A DNA stretch of 64,000 bases. Origin: Eubacterium sp. Its GTDB lineage: Bacteria > Bacillota > Clostridia > Lachnospirales > Lachnospiraceae. The DNA lies in the NCBI GenBank assembly GCA_017477505.1, contig JAFUVQ010000054.1, forward strand, positions 124,001 to 188,000, written 5' to 3'. A program made the translations under genes and the position numbers. Under the pieces are notes generated by a model, which saw nothing but the letters and a program-made list of their open reading frames with translations, was not told the origin of the DNA and did not search any database. This document shows positions 14,854 to 24,166 of this stretch, piece by piece. Position 1 is the stretch's first letter. Every line of letters starts with the position of its first letter.

Positions 14854-15787
14854 GATTGAGCTTTTTAATATGTCTACTGCATTCCGCGGAGAAACTGCCA
14901 TATATGGTTACACCTTCGGCAGCGGGCAGAAGTCTGCGGCCATCGTCGGTGCCATGCGCGGTAATGAATTTCAGCAGCTTTATATATGTTCCCAGCTCAG
15001 CAAAAGGCTGGCGGAACTTGAGGAAAACGGTTCAATAGTTACAGGAAAAGAGATACTTGTGGTGCCGTCTCTTAATTACAGTGCTCACAATGTATATCAT
15101 AAATACTGGCTGGCAGATGATACGGATATTAACAGACAGTTTCCCGGAAATCCGGACGGGACTGCTACCAGCAGGATTGCATTTCATGTGCTGGACACAC
15201 TGGTTCAATATCTTTATGGCGTGCAGTTTCCGAGCTTTTATCTGGATGGTGAGTTTATACCTCATGTCAGAATGATGAAGACGGGAATGGAAAATGAAAG
15301 GCTGGGACTTGCAAACCAGTTCGGCCTTCCATTTGTCATGATAAGTGAGATAAGGTCTTACGATACCCTGACTCTGAACTATAACTGGCAGATTTCCGGA
15401 ACGGAAGCTTTTTCGATATACTCCGGAGGAACTGACAGGATAAATGAGGATTATGCGGATCTTGCAGTCTCTTCGGTGCTGCGTTTTCTGTCAAGAATGG
15501 GTATCATTAAATATAATTGCCAGGGCGGATTCATGTCTACAGTCATGAATGAAGAGAGTATGGTTAATATCAAGGCCGACGATGCAGGCTTTGTAAGAAA
15601 TCTTGTCAGGGCGAATATGGAGGTCAAGAAAGGTGATATACTTGCCAAGATAATCGACCCTATGGACGGACGTGTGAAGTCCGAGATAAGAGCGCCTCTC
15701 AGCGGAATAATCTTTTATTCGCAGGAGCATCCGCTGGTTGCACAGAATGAAGTGGTATTTAAGATGATAAAGAAGCTACATAAATAG
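14846..15787 (+). CDS. AstE/AspA-family (M14-like) protein, copy 2
   Basis: 313 residues, a diverged paralogue of the preceding gene, overlapping it by 8 nt and surely cotranslated. It keeps the substrate motif DINRQFPGNPDG, which copy 1 has lost. The first zinc motif reads GAMRGNEFQQ (His replaced by Arg). The segment equivalent to LDVHGS is shortened to LDGEF with no histidine. The C-terminal beta domain (IDPMDGRVKSEIRAPLSGIIFYSQEHPLVAQNEVVFKMI) resembles a biotinyl/lipoyl-like half barrel, as in aspartoacylases. Each copy lacks different key residues, so a heteromer with complementary defects is one possibility; a non-catalytic binding role is another. Both are inference. Confidence 0.78.
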   Translation: MNKIELFNMSTAFRGETAIYGYTFGSGQKSAAIVGAMRGNEFQQLYICSQLSKRLAELEENGSIVTGKEILVVPSLNYSAHNVYHKYWLADDTDINRQFPGNPDGTATSRIAFHVLDTLVQYLYGVQFPSFYLDGEFIPHVRMMKTGMENERLGLANQFGLPFVMISEIRSYDTLTLNYNWQISGTEAFSIYSGGTDRINEDYADLAVSSVLRFLSRMGIIKYNCQGGFMSTVMNEESMVNIKADDAGFVRNLVRANMEVKKGDILAKIIDPMDGRVKSEIRAPLSGIIFYSQEHPLVAQNEVVFKMIKKLHK

Positions 15788-15817
15788 TTTTAACATATAT
15801 ACATATGGAGGAAAAAG

Positions 15818-18800
15818 ATGAGCGTTAGAAGAATCTACGTAGAAAAGAAAGCAGACTTTGCAGTGCGTGCAAATGATCTGGAGAACCAGTTCAGGACATT
15901 CCTTGGGCTTAAGGATGTTACCGTTCGTGAGCTTGTGCGTTATGATGTTGAGAATGTATCAGATGATATATTCGAGCAGGCAGTAGTAACGGTATTTTCA
16001 GAGCCGCCTGTAGATATAGTCTATAGAGAGGAGTTTCCAAAAGATCCGGGTGACTTTGTTTTCTCCATGGAATATCTTCCGGGACAGTTCGACCAGAGAG
16101 CTGATTCCGCGGAGCAGTGTGTTAAGCTCCTTAAGGAGGATGAAGAGCCTGTAATCCGTTCGGGAGTAACTTATATAGTTAAGGGTACCCTCACGGAAGA
16201 AGATAAGAAGGCTATAGAAGAGTATGTAGTTAATCCGGTTGATTCACGTATAACAGACGGTACCAAGCCGGATACACTTATCATGAATTATGAGGACCCT
16301 GAAGATGTTAAGATTTTTGACGGATTCAAGGATATGCCTGAGGCTGAGCTTAAGACTCTTTATGACAGTCTCGGACTTGCTATGACTTTCAAGGACTTCC
16401 TCCATATTCAGAATTATTTTAAAAATGAAGAGTCAAGAGATCCGTCCATGACAGAGATCAGAGTTCTTGATACTTACTGGTCAGATCACTGCCGTCATAC
16501 TACATTTGCTACAGAACTTACAAAGGTTACCTTTGAAGAAGGAAAGTATAAACCGGTCATCAGCGGTACATTTGAAAAATACAAGGCTGATATGAAGGAA
16601 ATGTATAAAGACAGGAACGATAAGTTCATCTGTCTTATGGATATAGCCCTTATGGGTATGAAGCGTCTTAAGGCCGAGGGCAAGCTTGCCGATCTTGATG
16701 AGTCGGACGAGATCAATGCCTGTACTATAGTTGTTCCTGTTGAGATAGACGGAGTGACCGAGGACTGGCTGGTTTCATTTAAAAATGAGACACATAACCA
16801 TCCTACCGAGATTGAGCCTTTCGGTGGGGCAGCAACCTGTCTCGGCGGTGCTATACGTGATCCGCTTTCAGGACGTACATATGTATATCAGGCTATGCGT
16901 GTTACCGGTGCTGCAGATCCTACAAAGAGCCTTAAGGAAACACTTGCGGGCAAGCTTCCTCAGAGAAAGATCGTTACTACGGCAGCTCAGGGCTATTCAT
17001 CCTATGGTAATCAGATAGGACTTGCAACAGGACTTGTAGATGAGATTTATCATCCGAATTATGTTGCAAAGCGTATGGAGATCGGTGCTGTTATAGGTGC
17101 GGCTCCAAAGAAAAATGTAAAGAGGCTTACTTCAGATCCGGGTGATGTGATCATCCTTATGGGTGGAAGAACAGGCCGTGACGGCTGCGGCGGAGCAACA
17201 GGTTCATCCAAGGCTCATAACTCAGAGTCACTTACATCCTGCGGTGCCGAGGTTCAGAAGGGTAATGCTCCTACAGAGAGAAAGCTTCAGAGACTTTTCA
17301 GAAGAGAAGAGGTTGCTTCACTTATAAAGAAATGTAATGATTTCGGTGCCGGCGGCGTTTCAGTTGCCATAGGTGAGCTTGCACCGGGTCTTGATATCGA
17401 CCTTGACAAGGTACCAAAGAAATATGCAGGTCTTGACGGAACAGAGCTTGCCATATCCGAATCTCAGGAAAGAATGGCTCTTGTAGTTGATCCTAAGGAT
17501 GCTGACAAGATGATAGAATTTGCAAGAGAAGAGAACCTCGAGGCTGTTAAGGTTGCGGTAGTAACAGAAAGCCCGAGACTCGTACTTCGCTGGAGAGGAA
17601 AGGAGATAGTTAACCTTTCACGTGCTTTCCTTGATACAAACGGTGCTCATCAGGAGACTGAAGCAGTAGTTGAGATGCCAGATGAGAAGAATCCTTACTT
17701 TAAGGATGAAGAGGTATCAAATGTAAAGGATACATGGCTGAATGTACTCGGCAGTCTCAATGTCTGTTCGGAAAAAGGTCTTGTTGAGATGTTTGACTCA
17801 ACCATAGGTTCAGGAACAGTTACCATGCCTTACGGCGGAAAGTATCAGCTCTCACCTATACAGACCATGACAGCAAAGCTTCCTGTACTTCACGGAAAAA
17901 CAGATACAGTTACACAGATGAGCTATGGTCTTGATCCGTATCTTTCAAGCTGGAGCCCATATCATGGAGCAATCTATGCAGTGGTTCATTCAGTTGCAAA
18001 GATAGCGGCAGCCGGCGGTGATGTATCAAAGATAAGACTTACCTTCCAGGAATACTTCGAGAGAATGACAGAAGATCCTAAGAGATGGGGCAAACCGCTT
18101 GCAGCACTTCTCGGTGCATACAGTGCCCAGATAGGACTCGGACTTCCGTCTATAGGCGGTAAGGACAGTATGAGCGGCTCATTTAATGATATAGATGTAC
18201 CGCCTACACTCTGTTCATTTGCTGTTGATGTAAACAGCTATATGAACGTTATAACAACCGAGCTTAAGGAAGCGGGAGACCTTCTCGTTAAGCTTGATAT
18301 AGATAAAGATGAGTATGATCTTCCATCATATGAAGATATGCTCACTAAGTATGCACTGGTAAGAAAGGCGGCTGAGAACGGACTTATAGAAGCGGCATAT
18401 GCAGTAGGTTTCGGCGGAATCATCGAAGCTGTATCCAAGATGGCTTTCGGTAACAAGTTCGGTGTTACTATTGAGAACAGTGTTGTTAAGAAAAATGAGC
18501 TTACCCGTAAGGAATACGGTTCGATCATCTTTGAAGTCAAGAAGGATAATCTTAAGGCTCTCGGAATACCTGTAACTGTTATAGGTGAGGTTACCGATGA
18601 CGCTGCATTCAGATATGGAAATGTAAAGATTACCGTTGATGAGGCAATCGCTGCTTGGACAGGAAAACTTGAGAAGGTATTCCCTACAAGGTCAAAGGTT
18701 AAGGAAGAGCCTGTCGAGACAGGTCTCTACACTGCAAAGAACCTTTATGTTTCCAGAAATAAAGTTGCAAAGCCGCGTGTATTCATACCTGTATTCCCGG

Positions 18801-19567
18801 GCACAAACTGCGAGGATGATACAGTAAGGGCATTTGAGAGAGCGGGCGCTATCGCAAAGGCTGTTGTACTTAATAATATGGATGCGGAAGGAATCAGAGC
18901 TTCTGTTGACCGTTTCGCACATGAGATAAGAAATGCACAGATCGTTATGTTCCCGGGCGGTTTCTCAGCCGGTGACGAGCCTGACGGATCTGCCAAGTTC
19001 ATAGCAACTGTATTCAGAAATGAGAAGATCAAGGAAGAAATCCTTAAGCTCATAAATGAAAGAGACGGACTTGCTCTCGGTATCTGTAACGGATTCCAGG
19101 CACTTATGAAACTCGGACTTGTTCCTTACGGAGATATCCGTCCTCAGACAGATGACAGTCCTACACTTGCACGTAACTCTATCGGACGTCACCAGTCCAA
19201 GATTGCGTATACAAAGGTAGTTTCCAATAAGTCCCCATGGCTTAGAAAGGCTGAACTTGGCGGAATATACAGCATTCCGATTTCACATGGTGAAGGACGT
19301 TTCGTGGCTTCAAAGGAATGGCTCGATCAGCTCTTTGCAAACGGACAGGTTGCCACACAGTATGTTGATCTTGACGGTAATCCTACAATGGATGAGGAGT
19401 ATAACATCAATGGTTCATACATGGCTATTGAGGGTATCACAAGTCCTGACGGAAGGATACTCGGAAAGATGGGCCATTCAGAACGTCGAAGCACTGCTAC
19501 GTACATCAATATCTACGGCGAGAAAAACCAGTATATTTTCGAGTCGGGTGTTGAATACTTCCTGTAA
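15818..19567 (+). CDS. purL: Phosphoribosylformylglycinamidine synthase, single-chain
   Basis: 1249 residues. It converts FGAR, glutamine and ATP to FGAM in purine synthesis. This is the large form in which synthetase and glutaminase are fused. The synthetase part shows WSDHCRHTTF, FKNETHNHPTEIEPFGGAATCLGGAIRD and GGRTGRDGCGGATGSS. The C-terminal glutaminase has FPGTNCEDDT, PGGFSAGDEPDGS and the nucleophile cysteine in ALGICNGFQALMKLGL. It replaces the three-gene PurS-PurQ-PurL version found in Bacillus. GGAGG stands 9 nt before the ATG. No other purine genes are adjacent. Confidence 0.97.
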   Translation: MSVRRIYVEKKADFAVRANDLENQFRTFLGLKDVTVRELVRYDVENVSDDIFEQAVVTVFSEPPVDIVYREEFPKDPGDFVFSMEYLPGQFDQRADSAEQCVKLLKEDEEPVIRSGVTYIVKGTLTEEDKKAIEEYVVNPVDSRITDGTKPDTLIMNYEDPEDVKIFDGFKDMPEAELKTLYDSLGLAMTFKDFLHIQNYFKNEESRDPSMTEIRVLDTYWSDHCRHTTFATELTKVTFEEGKYKPVISGTFEKYKADMKEMYKDRNDKFICLMDIALMGMKRLKAEGKLADLDESDEINACTIVVPVEIDGVTEDWLVSFKNETHNHPTEIEPFGGAATCLGGAIRDPLSGRTYVYQAMRVTGAADPTKSLKETLAGKLPQRKIVTTAAQGYSSYGNQIGLATGLVDEIYHPNYVAKRMEIGAVIGAAPKKNVKRLTSDPGDVIILMGGRTGRDGCGGATGSSKAHNSESLTSCGAEVQKGNAPTERKLQRLFRREEVASLIKKCNDFGAGGVSVAIGELAPGLDIDLDKVPKKYAGLDGTELAISESQERMALVVDPKDADKMIEFAREENLEAVKVAVVTESPRLVLRWRGKEIVNLSRAFLDTNGAHQETEAVVEMPDEKNPYFKDEEVSNVKDTWLNVLGSLNVCSEKGLVEMFDSTIGSGTVTMPYGGKYQLSPIQTMTAKLPVLHGKTDTVTQMSYGLDPYLSSWSPYHGAIYAVVHSVAKIAAAGGDVSKIRLTFQEYFERMTEDPKRWGKPLAALLGAYSAQIGLGLPSIGGKDSMSGSFNDIDVPPTLCSFAVDVNSYMNVITTELKEAGDLLVKLDIDKDEYDLPSYEDMLTKYALVRKAAENGLIEAAYAVGFGGIIEAVSKMAFGNKFGVTIENSVVKKNELTRKEYGSIIFEVKKDNLKALGIPVTVIGEVTDDAAFRYGNVKITVDEAIAAWTGKLEKVFPTRSKVKEEPVETGLYTAKNLYVSRNKVAKPRVFIPVFPGTNCEDDTVRAFERAGAIAKAVVLNNMDAEGIRASVDRFAHEIRNAQIVMFPGGFSAGDEPDGSAKFIATVFRNEKIKEEILKLINERDGLALGICNGFQALMKLGLVPYGDIRPQTDDSPTLARNSIGRHQSKIAYTKVVSNKSPWLRKAELGGIYSIPISHGEGRFVASKEWLDQLFANGQVATQYVDLDGNPTMDEEYNINGSYMAIEGITSPDGRILGKMGHSERRSTATYINIYGEKNQYIFESGVEYFL

Positions 19568-19651
19568 ACAATGCTAGTTACGTTATTTATTCTGTAAACA
19601 GATTGATGGTGCATTATTGCATCATCAATCGTAACCGGAACTGGTGATGGT

Positions 19652-20608
19652 ATGGATATAACAAATGTAAGAGAAACATATACACGCGTTCTCGAAAATG
19701 TGAGGAAAGTCATTGTGGGGAAGGATGAGCTGTTTACGCTCATCTATACCGCAATGCTGACCGGCGGTCATATTCTTATTGAGGATAACCCGGGAACAGG
19801 TAAGACGCTTCTGGCAAGGACTATAGCCAGGAGTATCGAAGGCGATATGAAGAGAGTGCAGTTTACTCCGGATCTTATGCCGCAGGATATTACAGGTCTT
19901 AATGTCTTTGATCAGAAGGAGAGCAGCTTCCGGCTTGTAAAGGGACCTGTTTTTACGAATATTCTTCTGGCGGACGAGATCAACCGTGCGACTCCGAGAA
20001 CTGGAAGCAGTCTTCTTGAAGCTATGGAAGAACGGAGTGTTACTATAGATGGTGAGACCATGAAACTGGACAAACCATTTATAGTTATGGCTACGGAGAA
20101 TCCTATAGAGACGGTTGGTACCTATCCGCTTCCGGAAGCCCTTCTGGACCGTTTTCTTATAAAGGTTTCCATGGGGCATCTGCCGACAGATGAAGAGTGC
20201 GAGATACTTTCCAGATTCATGTCGGTTAATCCTTTTGATACGCTGGAGCCTGTAGTGACGAAAGAAGATATCCTCAGCAGCATGGAGGCAGTAAAAACAG
20301 TATTTGTTCATCCTGCAGTAGTAGAGTATATAGTTAATATAGCAGATGCCACAAGGAAGGCATCGAAGGTTTCCATAGGGGTAAGCCCGAGGGCGTCCCT
20401 GAGCCTTATGCATGCTGCTCAGAGTTTTGCCGCTATATCGGGCAGAGACTTCGTTACACCTGATGATGTAAGATATCTTGCAGCCTATGTATTTAACCAC
20501 AGAATCATCCTGTCCCGTGGAGACGGCGGATTTGATGCCGCAAAGGATATTCTGGAAGAGCTTATTCGAACAGTCGCAGTACCTGTTGAAGACTGGAGCA
20601 GAGGATGA
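19652..20608 (+). CDS. MoxR-family AAA+ ATPase
   Basis: 318 residues. Walker A EDNPGTGKTLLA (about residues 46-55), Walker B FTNILLADEINRATPRT, sensor region MATENPIETVGTYPLPEALLDRF and the C-terminal lid are all present. MoxR ATPases act as chaperone-like remodelers, usually together with DUF58 and VWA or transglutaminase partners. Here DUF58 follows with a 4-nt ATGA overlap and a TgpA-like membrane protein next. The 84-nt gap from purL holds a 13-bp hairpin with one mismatch (19601-19630) and no U-tract. Confidence 0.93.
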   Translation: MDITNVRETYTRVLENVRKVIVGKDELFTLIYTAMLTGGHILIEDNPGTGKTLLARTIARSIEGDMKRVQFTPDLMPQDITGLNVFDQKESSFRLVKGPVFTNILLADEINRATPRTGSSLLEAMEERSVTIDGETMKLDKPFIVMATENPIETVGTYPLPEALLDRFLIKVSMGHLPTDEECEILSRFMSVNPFDTLEPVVTKEDILSSMEAVKTVFVHPAVVEYIVNIADATRKASKVSIGVSPRASLSLMHAAQSFAAISGRDFVTPDDVRYLAAYVFNHRIILSRGDGGFDAAKDILEELIRTVAVPVEDWSRG

Positions 20609-21726
20609 GATTACTATCGGCAGTTATAATATTTGCAATTATATATGTCGTACAGAAAATGGTTTTTTCTAAAAACTGGAGAAAAGGGCTTGCTGTGTCC
20701 ATGGGATTCAGCAGGAACTATATAGAGTGCGGGGAGAAAGCATGTCTTTTGGAAACTATTACAAATGACAAGCTTCTCCCTCTTCCTGTTTTTCATATCA
20801 AGTTTGCCATAGACAGAAGCCTGGAATTTGATGATATGAACAACTCTGTCGTAACGGATTTTTATCACAGGACAGATGTGTTCTCGCTTATGGGGCGTCA
20901 GAGGGTGGAGAGAAGTCTTTCATTTACCGGCACAAAAAGGGGTATATACAGCGTTCCTGCTGCAAATATACTGGTGAAGGATTTCTTTCTTGTATCTTCT
21001 TATGCCAGAAGTATCTCACCGGAGGCGGAGATTTTTGTATTCCCCGAGAAGAAGAAATCCGTTCAGTATGACCTGCTTTTTTCCGGTCTTACGGGTGATA
21101 TTCTTTCCACCAGAAGGCTTATGACAAATGATCTTATGTTCCGCGGAGTAAGGGATTATATGCCTTATGACAGGTACAGGGATATCAACTGGAAGCAGTC
21201 CGCAAGGGGAACAGGGCTTAAGACAAATATCTATGATTTCAGTATGGATATTGAGGTCAGGATTCTTATCGACCTTGATACCGATACCATGATCAGACCT
21301 GAAAAGCTGATAGAGGAGTCAATATCCATAGCCAGTTCCATAGCTCTTGATCTCCTTAGGAAGAATCTCTCTGTGTCACTTGAATCAAACGGAACGGATA
21401 AAGACGAAAGACCGGTTCCTGCCGTAGCGGCCGGGGCTGAAGGTTCTCATATTCTGGATATTGACAGAAATCTGGCAGCTATAGAGGGCTCATCATTTTA
21501 TGAAAGATTTCTTGATATGGTAAAAAATGAAATGATGCGCGGCAGTAGAAATGTGCATTATATTATCATTTCCCCATATTCCAAGGAAAGCCTTCTTTCC
21601 ATCCTTGACAGAATGGTTAAGGAAGGAAGAAGCATATCTATGATAGTGCCTTATTATAATTCCCTGGGTTACAGCCCTGTGAGGGATTATATAAGGGGCT
21701 GGGAGGTAGATATCTATGGAACATAA
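20605..21726 (+). CDS. DUF58 domain protein
   Basis: 373 residues. Starts with a hydrophobic segment (LLSAVIIFAIIYVVQKMVF) and contains the defining DUF58 element GVRDYMPYDRYRDINWKQSARGTGLKTNIYD (around residues 180-210), followed by a VWA-like strand EVRILIDLDTD. DUF58 proteins are partners of MoxR ATPases in many bacteria. ATG overlaps the MoxR stop; the 3' end overlaps the next start by 11 nt. The trio is therefore a tight operon. The cellular target is unknown. Confidence 0.9.
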   Translation: MRLLSAVIIFAIIYVVQKMVFSKNWRKGLAVSMGFSRNYIECGEKACLLETITNDKLLPLPVFHIKFAIDRSLEFDDMNNSVVTDFYHRTDVFSLMGRQRVERSLSFTGTKRGIYSVPAANILVKDFFLVSSYARSISPEAEIFVFPEKKKSVQYDLLFSGLTGDILSTRRLMTNDLMFRGVRDYMPYDRYRDINWKQSARGTGLKTNIYDFSMDIEVRILIDLDTDTMIRPEKLIEESISIASSIALDLLRKNLSVSLESNGTDKDERPVPAVAAGAEGSHILDIDRNLAAIEGSSFYERFLDMVKNEMMRGSRNVHYIIISPYSKESLLSILDRMVKEGRSISMIVPYYNSLGYSPVRDYIRGWEVDIYGT

Positions 21727-22906
21727 AGTAGGAATTATCAGAAAAATCCTCAGGTTCATATATGATCTGATCCTGTCCGGAATGCTCCTTATGGCAGCCA
21801 CCCTTCTGGTCGATAAGGAGTATACGGAAGTGAGATTCCTGATTGTTATGGCAGGCATCACGCTGGTATCTTATATAGTAAGAGAATTTGTGGGAAGGAT
21901 ATGGCTTCAGAGCCTGATACATACCGCGCTGGCAGCGACAGCATGTTTTATCCCGGGAGAAGTTACAGCCAAATTTATGCTGGTGGTCATCACGGGAAGA
22001 CTTTTTATAGAAGCATGTTTCTTTATAGCCAGAGATTTCAAAGTGGGATTTCTGACGGAAATCCCCTGGCCTGACATGACCATAGCTTTTATAATGACAG
22101 GCTTCGGATACTATGTAAAAGATAACAGAGTGATAAATGTAGTGCTGATATCCACAGTACTGATGATTATCATTTATTTCATTATTGTCTACACTGACGG
22201 GATCTCATCATATCTAGCCAAGACCAGATATGTGGAGGGGCTTCCCGCGATTAATATCATTAAGACCAATACCATAATAGTAGCCGCAATAGTGATACTT
22301 ACAATTTTCATAATCATACTATGCATCGATCTGGGAATGGGAGATATGGTGCGTATGATGGTAATGTTCATAGCAAGGCTGATGATAATTCTTCTGGCGG
22401 TTGCTCTTATTATACTCCTGGCACCACTGGTCATGCTGCTGGTGGCAACAGGGGCTTTTCCGAATCTTGCCGGAATGGGGCGTGCCATAGACGACCAGAT
22501 CAGGGAGAGAAATATTATAGACAGGATCATAGAGGTGATGGCTACAGCAGTTGTTATCATTTTCTTCTCATATGTTCTCTTCAGATTCGCACGTTATCTG
22601 ATGAAGCTTCTTATGATCAGGCGTAGCCCAAAGACTGACAGGATTGAGTTCCTCGGTAAAGCCGAGCAGAGCGACAGAGTCATAAAGAGGAAAAAAAGCG
22701 ACGCGGATGATAGTTTTATTGACAGTGTGGTCAGAAGAAGGTATAAAAGAACAGTGCGGAAGTATAGAAGATATTTCATTCCGGAAGAGTATGATACAAC
22801 GGGAGATATAAAAAAGAGAATACTGTCCGAGAGTCATGATGATATTTCGGGTATAACATCACGGTATGAAAATGCCAGATACGGAAGAAGCGGGCAGGAT
22901 AAATGA
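21716..22906 (+). CDS. TgpA-like multipass membrane protein lacking a transglutaminase domain
   Basis: 396 residues. About eight to nine hydrophobic helices occupy residues ~10-290 with no soluble catalytic domain between them. The soluble C-terminus (RRRYKRTVRKYRRYFIPEEYDTTGDIKKRIL...YENARYGRSG) resembles the DUF4129 tail that closes TgpA/YebA proteins. In MoxR-DUF58-TgpA operons the third protein usually has an extracytoplasmic transglutaminase-like domain between the helices and this tail; that domain is absent here. It overlaps the DUF58 gene by 11 nt. The DUF4129 match is by eye and should be treated as probable. Confidence 0.65.
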   Translation: MEHKVGIIRKILRFIYDLILSGMLLMAATLLVDKEYTEVRFLIVMAGITLVSYIVREFVGRIWLQSLIHTALAATACFIPGEVTAKFMLVVITGRLFIEACFFIARDFKVGFLTEIPWPDMTIAFIMTGFGYYVKDNRVINVVLISTVLMIIIYFIIVYTDGISSYLAKTRYVEGLPAINIIKTNTIIVAAIVILTIFIIILCIDLGMGDMVRMMVMFIARLMIILLAVALIILLAPLVMLLVATGAFPNLAGMGRAIDDQIRERNIIDRIIEVMATAVVIIFFSYVLFRFARYLMKLLMIRRSPKTDRIEFLGKAEQSDRVIKRKKSDADDSFIDSVVRRRYKRTVRKYRRYFIPEEYDTTGDIKKRILSESHDDISGITSRYENARYGRSGQDK

Positions 22907-22917
22907 AAGGATATAAT

Positions 22918-23976
22918 ATGTTTAACTGGGAATCAAATGTAAGGCGTGTGGACCCATATGTTCCGGGTGAACAGCCGAAGGAAGATAATATCATAAAGCT
23001 TAATACAAATGAAAATCCATATCCGCCTTCACCAAATGTGAAGATGGATGATGTGGATATAAGTTTATTCAGAAAGTACCCCGATCCTACAGCCGGGATG
23101 CTTGTTAAAACAATCGCCGAGTATCATGGAGTGAATGAAGATCAGGTTTTCGTCGGAGTGGGTTCAGACGATGTTCTTGCAATGTCATTTATGACCTTCT
23201 TTAATTCAGAGAAGCCTATACTTTTCCCGGATATAACATATTCTTTCTATCCGGTGTGGGCAGAGGAGTTCAGGATTCCTTATAAGGCGGTTCCTCTGAA
23301 TGATGATTTCAGAATCGTTAAGGAAGATTATTATACAGAAAACGGCGGAATAGTTTTCCCTAATCCGAATGCACCGACGGGAATCGAAGAAAGCCTTTCA
23401 TTTGTAAGAGATATACTTGATCATAACAGAGATTCGGTAGTTATCGTTGATGAGGCATATATCGATTTCGGAGGTGAGAGCGCCCTTTCTCTGATACCGG
23501 AATATGACAACCTTCTTGTTACAAGGACTTTTTCAAAATCCAGATCCATGGCAGGGCTTCGAATAGGCTATGCCATCGGAAATGCAGAGATGATAAAATT
23601 CCTGTCGGATGTGAAATATTCATTTAATTCATATACCATGAACATGCCATCTATCATACTCGGTGTGAAGTCTATCGAAGATGATAAATACTTCAGGGAG
23701 ACGGTTGAGAAGATCAAGGCTACAAGAGAGTGGTTCACTGAAGAATTAAGGAAGAGGGACTTCCACGTGCTTCCTTCATCTTCAAATTTTGTTTTTGCCG
23801 AGCATAAGGAACTTAGTGGTAGGGGTATCTTTGAAGCGGCTAAGAAGAAGGGCATTTATATGAGACATTTCAATGCGCCCCGTATCCAAAATTTCCTCAG
23901 GATCACCATAGGTACTGATGAGGAAATGAGGAGCGTGATCGAATTTCTTGATGAATTTTTTAAAATTTCTGCTTGA
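22918..23976 (+). CDS. hisC: Histidinol-phosphate aminotransferase
   Basis: About 352 residues from ATG 22918 (GAAAGG 7 nt upstream); an in-frame ATG at 22903 overlaps the previous stop and is less likely. A PLP-dependent aminotransferase of the HisC type: NVRRVDPYVPGEQPKED, KLNTNENPYPPSP, GSDDVLAMSF, FPNPNAPTG, VDEAYIDFGGES and the Schiff-base lysine in TRTFSKSRSMAGLRIGYAIG (about residue 206). It makes histidinol phosphate from imidazole-acetol phosphate. Since it stands next to pheA and aroF, it may also serve as an aromatic aminotransferase, as HisC homologues do in several Firmicutes; that is inference. Confidence 0.93.
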   Translation: MFNWESNVRRVDPYVPGEQPKEDNIIKLNTNENPYPPSPNVKMDDVDISLFRKYPDPTAGMLVKTIAEYHGVNEDQVFVGVGSDDVLAMSFMTFFNSEKPILFPDITYSFYPVWAEEFRIPYKAVPLNDDFRIVKEDYYTENGGIVFPNPNAPTGIEESLSFVRDILDHNRDSVVIVDEAYIDFGGESALSLIPEYDNLLVTRTFSKSRSMAGLRIGYAIGNAEMIKFLSDVKYSFNSYTMNMPSIILGVKSIEDDKYFRETVEKIKATREWFTEELRKRDFHVLPSSSNFVFAEHKELSGRGIFEAAKKKGIYMRHFNAPRIQNFLRITIGTDEEMRSVIEFLDEFFKISA

Positions 23977-24001
23977 CGGGAGAAATACAATTTATTATAA
24001 T
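23973..24001 (+). promoter_or_regulatory. Promoter of the pheA leader
   Basis: TTGACG (23973-23978), exact 17-nt spacer, perfect TATAAT (23996-24001). The -35 overlaps the hisC stop codon. Start predicted near 24008, giving a leader of about 375 nt before pheA. Confidence 0.85.
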
Positions 24002-24052
24002 CGTTTTCGTAATTTAAAGGAATAAAGCGTATTGTGCGCAGAGGTTGATTTC

Positions 24053-24166
24053 ATGACAGCATTAAGAACTGAAATGAATATTACAGCACAGGGATGCAGA
24101 GCATCCTTTATTTCTGATGCCTACTTTTACTTTTATTTTTATGGATTTAGGAGCTTAAAAGATTAG
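24053..24166 (+). CDS. Phe/Tyr-rich leader peptide of the pheA attenuator
   Basis: 37 codons from ATG 24053 to TAG 24164-24166, with AGAGG 8 nt before the start. Residues 24-32 read YFYFYFYGF: four Tyr and four Phe in nine codons (24122-24148). A perfect six-base-pair hairpin with a three-base loop (24092-24106) lies in the ORF before these codons. The stop codon abuts the antiterminator arm at 24166-24172, so the position of the ribosome can decide the downstream fold. This is the classical design of a control peptide sensing charged tRNA-Phe/tRNA-Tyr, like PheL of enterobacteria but unrelated in sequence. Confidence 0.85.
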   Translation: MTALRTEMNITAQGCRASFISDAYFYFYFYGFRSLKD

